From: Mesorhizobium caraganae
Lineage (GTDB): Bacteria > Pseudomonadota > Alphaproteobacteria > Rhizobiales > Rhizobiaceae
NCBI RefSeq assembly: GCF_016836705.1
Contig: NZ_JAFCGY010000042.1
Span: 1-40,009, forward strand
Length of the DNA stretch: 40,009 nt
Direction: 5' to 3'
The stretch's first letter is position 1, and the number at the start of each line of letters is the position of its first letter. Below are positions 1-7,164 of this stretch, in pieces. Both the position numbers and the translations under genes were made by a program. The notes beneath the pieces are model-generated. The model worked only from the letters and a program-made list of their open reading frames with translations, was not told the origin of the DNA and did no database searches.

Positions 1-300
1 CTCGAACCTCTCGCAGGATAGACATAATCAACGGCACCGCGGCCTCCTCTGTAGCGAGAAAGCCTCTCAAGAATCCCTCTTTTCCTACTTGGCAAGAGCC
101 AATCAACTTATCTGCGATTCCCCTGCCGTGAACGGGGAGAAGGGAAAAGGCGCCGACATTGATAATAGTTCAACACAAGTTGAACCTTTCTGAATTGCAC
201 CTATCTCTGTCAGTACTTAGCTTCGAGTCGACTTTTCCGCCATCAGTCTCGCGCCGTAGCGCAAGCCGTTTCCGCCCGCCAAATCCAAGGAATTCCTCGC
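1..300. other. Left-edge noncoding stretch
   Basis: I see no supportable gene in these 300 bases. Short open frames exist but none has a family signature or a convincing ribosome site. The last 130 bases are the leader of the GST gene and contain one inverted repeat, listed separately. A gene entering from the left on the minus strand cannot be excluded. Confidence 0.5.
168..185. promoter_or_regulatory. Inverted repeat, candidate operator of the GST gene
   Basis: GTTCAA, six bases, TTGAAC form a perfect 6+6 inverted repeat about 115 bases before the GST start. This is the size and symmetry of a dimeric regulator site. Its position in the only leader of the gene is the sole support for a regulatory role; no regulator gene lies next to it. 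Confidence 0.3.
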
Positions 301-1170
301 ATGACCGAATACACCCCGCCGAAAGTCTGGAGCTGGAAGAAAGCCAATGGCGGCACGTTCGCCAGCATCAACCGGCCGATCGCCGGCCCGACGCATGACA
401 AGGTGCTGCCGGTGGGCAAGCATCCGCTGCAGCTCTACTCGCTGGCGACGCCGAACGGCGTCAAGGTGACCGTCATGCTGGAGGAACTCTTGGCGCTCGG
501 CCACAAGGGTGCCGAATACGACGCCTGGCTGATCCGTATCAACGACGGCGACCAGTTCGGTTCGGGCTTTGTCGAGGTCAATCCCAATTCCAAGATCCCG
601 GCGCTGCTCGACCGGAGCGGCAAGACGCCGGTTCGCGTCTTCGAGTCCGGCTCGATCCTGCTTTATCTGGCGGAAAAATTCGGCGAATTCCTGCCGACCG
701 AACAGCCGGCGCGCGCGGAAACCTTGTCCTGGCTGTTCTGGCAGATGGGGTCGGCGCCCTATCTCGGCGGCGGCTTCGGCCATTTCTACGCCTACGCGCC
801 GGAGAAATTCGAATACGCCATCGACCGCTTCGCCATGGAGACCAAGCGCCAGCTCGACGTGCTCGACCGCCGGCTGGCGGAGACCGAATATCTCGGCGGA
901 GCCGGCTATTCGATCGCCGACATGGCGGTGTGGCCCTGGTATGGCGGCCTGGCGCTCGGCCGCATGTACAATGATTCCGCCGAGTTCCTGTCGGTGCAGG
1001 ACTATGAGCACGTGCAGCGCTGGGCCAAGGCGATCGACGCCCGCCCGACGGTGCAGCGCGGCCGCATGGTCAACCGCGCCTTCGGCGATCCGGCCATGCA
1101 GCTGCACGAACGCCACGACGCCGGCGATTTCGAGACCAAGACGCAGGATAAGCTGGTGGCGGCGGAGTGA
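301..1170 (+). CDS. yghU: YghU-type glutathione S-transferase / disulfide-bond oxidoreductase
   Basis: A 289-residue Nu-class GST of the YghU/YfcG group; characterised members bind two glutathiones and reduce disulfides in the cytoplasm. After a family-typical N-terminal extension of about 40 residues, the thioredoxin-like domain begins near residue 43 and carries the T50-P51-N52 active-site turn. The conserved stretch around residues 88-96 (VNPNSKIPA) and the ESGSI motif that holds glutathione follow. The all-helical C-terminal domain spans about residues 135-260 and includes SIADMAVWPW, the N-capping motif of GSTs. Length matches the family. The ATG has a modest AAGGAA element 8 bases upstream. 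It stands alone: a palindromic repeat follows, then a convergent gene. Whether it acts on disulfides or on organic peroxides cannot be read from sequence. Confidence 0.92.
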   Translation: MTEYTPPKVWSWKKANGGTFASINRPIAGPTHDKVLPVGKHPLQLYSLATPNGVKVTVMLEELLALGHKGAEYDAWLIRINDGDQFGSGFVEVNPNSKIPALLDRSGKTPVRVFESGSILLYLAEKFGEFLPTEQPARAETLSWLFWQMGSAPYLGGGFGHFYAYAPEKFEYAIDRFAMETKRQLDVLDRRLAETEYLGGAGYSIADMAVWPWYGGLALGRMYNDSAEFLSVQDYEHVQRWAKAIDARPTVQRGRMVNRAFGDPAMQLHERHDAGDFETKTQDKLVAAE

Positions 1171-1177
1171 GGCGTCG

Positions 1178-1327
1178 ATCTCCCCCCTTGAGGGGGAGAT
1201 GTCGCCGAAGGCGACAGAGGGGGTCAGCTCGACCGGGCTCGGCCTCCTTGCGGCAGAAGGAGGTTGGCGCTCTACGCGAAGCGACCCCCTCTGGCCTGCC
1301 GGCCATCTCCCCCTCGCGGGGGGAGAT
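1178..1327. repeat. Palindromic intergenic repeat element (rhizobial RIME-like)
   Basis: A 150-bp element with two inverted arms of about 45-48 bases. Each arm holds its own small palindrome (ATCTCCCCCC, two bases, GAGGGGGAGAT) followed by a second short stem and AGAGGGGGTC. The element fills the gap between two convergent genes and abuts the stop codon of the aminotransferase. Such mosaic palindromes are common between rhizobial genes. Here it could act as a bidirectional transcript end, but no T-run supports a classical terminator. Confidence 0.8.
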
Positions 1328-2535
1328 TAGCTCTTCATCAACTTCGCCAACCTCGGCACGCCCTCACCCACCGCGCGCTCATCGGCGAGCGTAAAGCTCA
1401 TCCGCATCGTGTTGCGTCCCGAACCGTCAGCATAGAAGGCATTGCCTGGTACGAACGCCACGCGGGCTTCCTTGACCGAGCGGGCGAGCAGCGCTGTGGC
1501 GTCCGACCCCTCGGGCAGCGTCAGCCAGACGAACATGCCGCCTTCGGGGCGGCTCCAGCTCACACCGTTGGGCATTTCAGCCTCGAGCGCGGCAAGCAGA
1601 GCGTCGCGGCGACCACGATAGGCGTCGATCAGCTTTTCCACCTGGCGGTCGAACACGGCCTCGGAGACGCGGTGCATGATCAGCTGGTTGATCGACGGGC
1701 TGTGCAGGTCCGAGGCCTGCTTCATCAGCACCAGGCGCTCGACCACGCGGCGCGGCGCGCAGACCCAGCCAACGCGCATGCCCGGCGACAGAATCTTTGA
1801 GAACGAGCCGCAATAGAGCGTGCGCGCATTGTCGATACCACCGGAGCGTTCGCAGTCGAGTGCCAGCATCGGCGGCTCGCCCTCGCCGTCATAGCGCAGC
1901 GCGCGATAGGCGGCGTCCTCTATGACGGCGATGTCGAGCTCGCCGGCAAGATCGAGCACCGCCTCGCGTTGCGCGCGGTTCAGCGTCTCGCCGGTCGGGT
2001 TGGCGAAATCGGGCACCAGATAGGCGAATTTCACCTTGCCGCCAGCGGCAGCGGCCGCCTGCTGGTAGGCGGCCGGCGTCATGTTGCCGCCATCCGGAGT
2101 CAGCCGGTCATAGCGCGGCTCATAGGCGTTGAAGGCCTGCAGCGCGCCGAGATAGGTCGGCCACGTCACCAGTGCGGTGTCGCCGGGCGACAGGAACAGC
2201 TTGCCGAGATAATCCAGCGCCTGCTGCGAGCCGGAGGTGATGAAGATGTTGTGCTCATCGCAAGCGATGCCGAGCTTGCCCATCTGGCCGGCCAGCCAGC
2301 GCCGCAGCGGCAGATAGCCTTCCGAGACCTGGTATTGCAGTGCCGTGCCTGCATCCGGGCCGCCGAGCACCGAGGCATAGGCATCGGCGATTGCTTGCGA
2401 CGGAAACAAAGCCGGATCGGGGATGCCGCCGGCAAACGAGATGATGTCGGGCTGGTCGAGCAGTTTCAGCAGCTCGCGGATTTCCGACGCCTTCATCCGC
2501 GAGGCGCGCGACGCCAACAGGTCCATCAAACTCAT
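1327..2535 (-). CDS. PLP-dependent aminotransferase, class I/II (2-aminoadipate aminotransferase-like)
   Basis: A 402-residue fold-type I aminotransferase of the LysN/2-aminoadipate group related to the MocR C-terminal domain. It should move an amino group between an amino acid and a 2-oxo acid in the cytoplasm. Visible signatures are ISFAGGIPDP near the start, TSGSQQALD (phosphate-binding loop), PDFANPTGE (the Asn that contacts PLP), IEDAAY, and GSFSKILSPGMRVGW with the Schiff-base lysine near residue 247. I chose the internal ATG at 2533-2535 because GGGAGG lies 7 bases before it; a frame open 11 codons further upstream lacks such a site. A perfect AGGTCA/TGACCT repeat lies about 60 bases upstream. 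The substrate cannot be assigned: members use aminoadipate, branched-chain or aromatic amino acids. Confidence 0.9.
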   Translation of the reverse strand: MSLMDLLASRASRMKASEIRELLKLLDQPDIISFAGGIPDPALFPSQAIADAYASVLGGPDAGTALQYQVSEGYLPLRRWLAGQMGKLGIACDEHNIFITSGSQQALDYLGKLFLSPGDTALVTWPTYLGALQAFNAYEPRYDRLTPDGGNMTPAAYQQAAAAAGGKVKFAYLVPDFANPTGETLNRAQREAVLDLAGELDIAVIEDAAYRALRYDGEGEPPMLALDCERSGGIDNARTLYCGSFSKILSPGMRVGWVCAPRRVVERLVLMKQASDLHSPSINQLIMHRVSEAVFDRQVEKLIDAYRGRRDALLAALEAEMPNGVSWSRPEGGMFVWLTLPEGSDATALLARSVKEARVAFVPGNAFYADGSGRNTMRMSFTLADERAVGEGVPRLAKLMKS

Positions 2536-2595
2536 CAGCCCACCTCCCGGGATACGGCATCTGGTCAAGCATGATCGTTCCGACCATGCAAATTT

Positions 2596-2614
2596 AGGTC
2601 AATCTAGCTGACCT
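2596..2614. promoter_or_regulatory. Inverted repeat AGGTCA-N7-TGACCT, candidate operator
   Basis: A perfect 6+6 inverted repeat with a 7-base AT-rich spacer, located between the divergent aminotransferase and sulfotransferase genes and closer to the former. It has the layout of a dimeric regulator site. No regulator gene is adjacent, so the cognate protein is unknown. Confidence 0.35.
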
Positions 2615-2782
2615 ATTATCCTGCTGGAATAGCCAGAATGCCATTCCGCGTGGCCCAGGCGCAAAAGCAACCACATTTTACCGCTCAACGTGGAAAATTG
2701 TTGCGCGCCCGAAGGCGTGGATGCAACCTCGTTCCGAGCCCACCGGCATAAAAGGAAAAGTGGTCTCAAGCAGGGGGATAGA

Positions 2783-3523
2783 ATGACGCTCGAGCTCATC
2801 GGGGCCGGATTCGGCCGCACCGGCACATGGTCGACCTTTGCCGCGCTGAACAGGCTGGGCCTTCCCAGCTACCACATGCAGGAAGTCATCCTCAACAAGG
2901 CCAACAAGGGCCATCTCGACTTCTGGCGCAAGGTGGCGAACAGCCCGCCCGGCACGCAGCACGACTGGAACCGGGTCTTTGCCAACTACAAGGCAACGGT
3001 CGACAACCCCGGCTGCTGCGTGTGGCGCGAATTGATGGCCGCCTATCCCGACGCCAAGGTGCTGCTCACCCTGCACCCGCGCGGCGCCGAAGCCTGGTAC
3101 GACAGCACCATCGACACGATCTACTTCACCGAGAATGTCTGGCAGTTCAAGGTCCTGGAGTGGCTGACGCCGTTCGGCCGGAAATTCGGCGACATGTCGA
3201 GCAAACTGGTCTGGGGCCGCACGCTGGCCGGGGTGATGGACGACCGCGCCAAGGCGATCGCACGCTACAACGCCTATACCGAGGAGGTGAAGGCGGCGGT
3301 GCCGCCGGAAAAGCTGCTGGTGTTCAAGGTAACGGACGGCTGGGCTCCGCTCTGCGCCTTCCTCGGCGTCGCGCTGCCCAACGAGCCCTTCCCCAACCTC
3401 AACGACCGCGAAAGCATCAAGAAGATCATCCGCGACATCATCAAGGGCAGCTACATCATGCTGGGGCTGTCGGTCGCGGCGATCGTGCTTGTGTTGGCGG
3501 CGCTGTGGTGGTGGCTGGGGTAG
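2783..3523 (+). CDS. Sulfotransferase-family protein with C-terminal membrane anchor
   Basis: A 246-residue P-loop protein of the bacterial sulfotransferase-like family (Sulfotransfer_4 type). The N-terminal GAGFGRTGTWST at residues 7-18 corresponds to the loop that binds the 5' phosphosulfate of PAPS. HMQEV, KVLLTLHPRGAEAWYDS (the 3'-phosphate-binding region has an HPRGAEAWYDS pattern, family-typical) and LLVFKVTDGWAPLCAFLG follow. Residues about 222-244 form one hydrophobic helix rich in Ile, Leu and Trp, so the enzyme is probably tethered to the inner membrane with its catalytic domain in the cytoplasm. The start at 2783 follows CAGGGGGATAG, a good ribosome site; an upstream in-frame start lacks one. 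The gene stands alone. Substrate is unknown, and some members of this family may not transfer sulfate. Confidence 0.82.
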   Translation: MTLELIGAGFGRTGTWSTFAALNRLGLPSYHMQEVILNKANKGHLDFWRKVANSPPGTQHDWNRVFANYKATVDNPGCCVWRELMAAYPDAKVLLTLHPRGAEAWYDSTIDTIYFTENVWQFKVLEWLTPFGRKFGDMSSKLVWGRTLAGVMDDRAKAIARYNAYTEEVKAAVPPEKLLVFKVTDGWAPLCAFLGVALPNEPFPNLNDRESIKKIIRDIIKGSYIMLGLSVAAIVLVLAALWWWLG

Positions 3524-3624
3524 GCAAGGAGAGCAAGATGCCTGCCTCCACTTTGGGAGTTGGACGACCGGCTTGCCTCAGCAGTCGCCGCGCCTCGCGC
3601 GTGCGATTTCGGCGCCGCGACCGC

Positions 3625-3780
3625 CTAGAACGGTAGCCGTATTTCATCGATCGCCTTCGACTCCGTCCAGCCAATGTCCTTCTGGATCTCCGTCGGCAAC
3701 GCATTCAGTGCCCTCACGGTCTTCCTGTGCCTGCTGGCGCGCGCCAAGGCGGCGCGAATTCTGATGAGACTTTCAAACAT
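3625..3780 (-). CDS. DUF1127 family small protein
   Basis: A 51-residue basic protein. Residues 22-51 match the DUF1127 pattern: a basic helix (HRKTVRALNAL), then LPTEIQKDIGW and a short acidic/hydrophobic tail. Small Arg-rich DUF1127 proteins in alphaproteobacteria have been linked to RNA binding and to phosphate or stress responses; whether that holds here is inference. The start at 3780 is supported by GGAGG 6 bases upstream, whereas a longer frame to 3909 has a composition unlike the family. It is monocistronic; the 225 bases upstream hold no other gene. Confidence 0.78.
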   Translation of the reverse strand: MFESLIRIRAALARASRHRKTVRALNALPTEIQKDIGWTESKAIDEIRLPF

Positions 3781-4007
3781 CGGTAACCTCCATGCAGAAG
3801 CAGAGCGCTGCCTCGGGCCCGCTCTTGCACGGCCCCTGTAACCGATCGATTGCGCGGCAACGGTGAAGCGGTTCACATAGCGATGCCAGTCAGAAACATT
3901 TGTATGCAAATCAGTTTAGGGAATTGAAGAAGCGCCACGAAGGGCCGCGCAAGAGTACACGCGTGCAACGATGTCAGACACTTGGCCTGCTGGCCTGAAG
4001 TGTCGAT

Positions 4008-4703
4008 TCAGCCGCTGTCGGCTAAGCCCTTATTCCGGAGCCTGCGAATCTTCGCATGAGGCTTTCTGAAAAAACCGGACAGAATATTCGGACCCGCTTC
4101 GCCCGGCCGCAGCCTGATGCCGTCCTCGAAGCCATTCAGCGTTACGCATTCGAAGCCGTGGTGCGCCAGAAGCGCCACCAGCGAGTCCCGGTCGAAATGG
4201 TGCAAATGCTCGTTGGGCAGACGCATGCGCCACGTCTCGAACCACGCATCGCCATCGGCGCCGAGCTCACGCCAGCGACAATAAGGAACGGCGATGGCCA
4301 GATGGCGGGTCTGAAGGCGGGCGAGAAAACCCAGGTCAGGGATGTGCTCGAGCACGTCGAACATCGCCACGAGATCCCACGCGCCGGCGAGCGCCTCATC
4401 CCAATCGACAAAGCGGACGCCCTTGGGCAGCGGAAACCGGGTGATGTCGCAGCCGGCACAGTCGGCAACCCCGGTAATCTTGGCCGCCTCGATAAACGTG
4501 CCGGTGCCATAGCCGATCTCCAGCACCGACCGCGGTATCTCACCGGTGATCCCCAGCACCCAGCCAAGCCGCTGATAGCCGAGCTTGATGGTGCGGTCGC
4601 TCAGGTCCTCGTAATAGGACATGTATTGCTTGTCGTATTTGATCGGCGTGATGTCGATCTGGTGGATCACGCCAAACCGGTCGATTTCGTAATTGTCCAG
4701 CAT
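4008..4703 (-). CDS. SAM-dependent class I methyltransferase
   Basis: A 231-residue Rossmann-type methyltransferase, complete. Motif I is VLEIGYGTGTF at residues 60-70, the acidic post-I strand ends in CDITRF, and motif II/III is MFDVLEHIPD near residues 114-123. The C-terminal half holds HLHHFDRDSLVALL, typical of small-molecule or glycan/lipid methyltransferases of the Methyltransf_11/23 type. The acceptor is unknown. Its first 20 codons plus about 60 bases of leader recur at 10578-10702, and its last 80 codons recur at 31447-31664, both as broken copies. The gene therefore belongs to a mobile or recombining segment. The intact gene has the ATG shared with the broken 5' copy, which supports the start. 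Confidence 0.82.
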   Translation of the reverse strand: MLDNYEIDRFGVIHQIDITPIKYDKQYMSYYEDLSDRTIKLGYQRLGWVLGITGEIPRSVLEIGYGTGTFIEAAKITGVADCAGCDITRFPLPKGVRFVDWDEALAGAWDLVAMFDVLEHIPDLGFLARLQTRHLAIAVPYCRWRELGADGDAWFETWRMRLPNEHLHHFDRDSLVALLAHHGFECVTLNGFEDGIRLRPGEAGPNILSGFFRKPHAKIRRLRNKGLADSG

Positions 4704-4882
4704 TCGCGTACGGCCCCCCGGGAGTGCGAAGCCTTACATGATGGAGCTGAACGTAAAGTAAGTGGCCAGGAGGTGGTGGTTGCATTGACCGCTGCCCCAG
4801 GGGCCGAGCACCCTCGCAATCAAAGTAGTACTAGAATACGCTCGTCAGCGAAGCGTTGACCTAGGGGGCAAGACACCCGCAC

Positions 4883-7060
4883 ATGGAGCGAAGGCTTACC
4901 GCAATCCTTGCTGCCGATGTGGTTGGCTACAGCCGCCTCATGGGCGAGGACGAGGTTGGCACGCTCGAGCGGTTGAAAAGTTGCCGTCGCGAACTGGTCG
5001 ACCCAGCGATCAAGGAATTCCACGGGCGCATTATCAAGCTCATGGGCGACGGCGCGCTGGTCGAATTCGCCAGCGTCGTCGATGCCGTCCAGTGCGCTGC
5101 CATGATCCAACGGCGGATGGCCGATCGCAATAAAGGCACCGCCGATGCCCGGCAGATCCAGTTTCGCATCGGCGTCAATCTTGGCGACGTCATTGTCGAG
5201 GAAAATGACATCTACGGCGATGGCGTCAACATCGCTGCTCGCCTGGAATCGATGGCCGAGCCGGGGGGTGTATGTATCTCGGGCACGGCGTTCGATCACG
5301 CACTGCACAAGGTTGATGTCGGCTTTGCCAGTCTTGGCGAGCAGCGCCTCAAGAACATCGCCGATCCGGTTCGCGCCTATCAGCTGCTGCTGGATCCCGC
5401 GGCATCGGGAAAGATCACAGCCGCGCCACATCGCCCGGGATCGCGCGTCATGATCCTGGCGAGTGTCGCGGCTCTGGCATTCGCCGTGCTTGCCGGCTTT
5501 TTCGCATGGCAGAAGTTCTCGATGCCATCGCGGCCATCGGTTGCCGTGCTGCCGTTTGCAAATCTCGGCGGCGATCCAGGCCAGGACTATTTCGCTGACG
5601 GCATCACCGAGGATCTGATCACCGACCTCACCAAGCTTTCCGGTCTCGATGTCATCGCCCGCAATTCCGTCTTCGCCTACAAGAATCGGCCTGCGGCGCT
5701 GGCCGATGTCGCGCGCAACCTTGGCGTCCGCTACGTCGTTGAGGGCAGCGTCCGCCGCACCGGCGAGCAGATCCGCCTCAATGCCCAGCTCATCGATACG
5801 GCAACGGGCGACAATCTGTGGGCCAACCGGTTCGACCGTGGCATGGCCGGCGTGTTTACCGTCCAGGAAGAGATGAGCGGGGAGATCGCCAAAGCGCTCG
5901 GCATGCAACCTTCGGCAGCGGAAAGCGAGCGCATGGCGCGCCCGCCCACCGAAAACCTCGAGGCCTACGATTTCTACCTTCGGGCCGAGCAGACAGCACG
6001 GACCGGCCGGCGCGACGGGCTGCGGGAGGCGCTTGCGCTCTACGACAAGGCGGAGGAGCTTGACCCCACCTTTGCCGAAGCCTTCGCGGCGGATGCAAGC
6101 ATGACAGTCTATATCTGGCGCGAATCTTTCAACGACATCATGCAGAGCGCGCCGGCGCGCAAGCGCGCCTATGAGAAGGCAAGCCGTGCGCTGCAACTCG
6201 ATCCGGACCTCTCGTCGCCTTATGCGATCCTTGGCATCATGCAGGTCGTGGATCGCCGCTACGAGGAAGCCATCGCTTCGGTCGAGCGAGCCGTCGCGCT
6301 CGGCCCCGGCGATGCGGAGACGCAAATAGCTCTAGGGTACGTGCAACTGTTCGCCGGCAATCATGCCGAGGCAGCCGCAGCGGTCGAGACAGCGCTCAGG
6401 CTCGACCCCAACCTTTCACCCATCAACCGGCAAATTGCTGGCCTGGTCTTTCTCATTCAAGGAAGCAACGAAAAGGCGATCGAGGCGCTCGAACGCACGC
6501 GCGACGATGCGCCTTCAGTCGGAGATTTCAGAATTACGCTTGGTGCCGCATACGCCCGCGCCGGCCGCCTGCAGGATGCGAGGGCGGCGGTCGCCGAGGG
6601 ACTAGGTTCCATGTCGACACCTGGGTTCGATTCATTGTCCGCATACCGGCTCAACGGTGCCCAATACCGTAACCCCCGGGATTTGGCTCTCATCATCGAC
6701 GCGTTGCAGCAGGCGGGCTTGCCCGAATGGCCGTTCGGCTTCACGGGCGACGAGCGCAATCGCTTGAAGGGCGAAGAGATCGCCTCGCTGGTGCTGGGCC
6801 ATACGCTGCAGGGCCAGCTTGAACCAGGTCTCCAACAAGCCTTCCTCCAGATCGGGAGCGACGGCAAGGCAGCCTTCCGCTCCACCACGCGGCTGGTCAC
6901 CGAGACCGTCCGTGTCGATGGCGACCTTTTGTGCGAGCTGAGCGAGAATATGTTCGGGCGCCCGGACTGCGGACCCGTCTATAAACGCCGTGACAATGGA
7001 GGCGGCGGCTATTCCTTCGTCAACTCAAGCAAGGTGTTCCACTTCGCGGTGATTCAGTAG
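4883..7060 (+). CDS. Adenylate cyclase-TolB-like-TPR membrane protein (copy 1)
   Basis: A 725-residue protein. Residues 1-170 are a class III nucleotide cyclase domain with all key residues: metal-binding D12 and D56, purine-selecting K52 and D109, and transition-state N116 and R120. The K/D pair indicates adenylate cyclase. Residues about 188-208 are a single membrane helix. Residues 217-340 resemble the TolB N-terminal domain (SVAVLPFANLGGD, FADGITEDLITDL), and about 355-600 are TPR repeats (DLSSPYAILG, AETQIALGYVQLFAGNHAEAA). The cyclase lies in the cytoplasm and TolB/TPR on the far side, so the likely role is cAMP production controlled by periplasmic protein binding; that is inference. 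The ATG follows AGGGGGCA by about 10 bases. It begins a tandem pair with the next gene, 104 bases downstream. Confidence 0.9.
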   Translation: MERRLTAILAADVVGYSRLMGEDEVGTLERLKSCRRELVDPAIKEFHGRIIKLMGDGALVEFASVVDAVQCAAMIQRRMADRNKGTADARQIQFRIGVNLGDVIVEENDIYGDGVNIAARLESMAEPGGVCISGTAFDHALHKVDVGFASLGEQRLKNIADPVRAYQLLLDPAASGKITAAPHRPGSRVMILASVAALAFAVLAGFFAWQKFSMPSRPSVAVLPFANLGGDPGQDYFADGITEDLITDLTKLSGLDVIARNSVFAYKNRPAALADVARNLGVRYVVEGSVRRTGEQIRLNAQLIDTATGDNLWANRFDRGMAGVFTVQEEMSGEIAKALGMQPSAAESERMARPPTENLEAYDFYLRAEQTARTGRRDGLREALALYDKAEELDPTFAEAFAADASMTVYIWRESFNDIMQSAPARKRAYEKASRALQLDPDLSSPYAILGIMQVVDRRYEEAIASVERAVALGPGDAETQIALGYVQLFAGNHAEAAAAVETALRLDPNLSPINRQIAGLVFLIQGSNEKAIEALERTRDDAPSVGDFRITLGAAYARAGRLQDARAAVAEGLGSMSTPGFDSLSAYRLNGAQYRNPRDLALIIDALQQAGLPEWPFGFTGDERNRLKGEEIASLVLGHTLQGQLEPGLQQAFLQIGSDGKAAFRSTTRLVTETVRVDGDLLCELSENMFGRPDCGPVYKRRDNGGGGYSFVNSSKVFHFAVIQ

Positions 7061-7164
7061 ATGCACGCGTCTCGGTGAAAGCGGCTGCTTACGCTCGCGT
7101 TCGACGCGGGACTGGAATAGGCTGCAGGGAAGCCGCGTGATCGACCGGGAGGGCGCAGGCAGGT

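Noticed and set aside
217..1116. A 299-codon minus-strand open frame opposite the YghU gene
   Set aside because: Antisense to a clear GST with no family signature of its own.
4820..6325. A 500-codon minus-strand open frame opposite the first cyclase
   Set aside because: It mirrors the GC-rich third positions of the cyclase gene. Its product is His/Arg-rich with no family signature, and a matching frame appears opposite copy 2.
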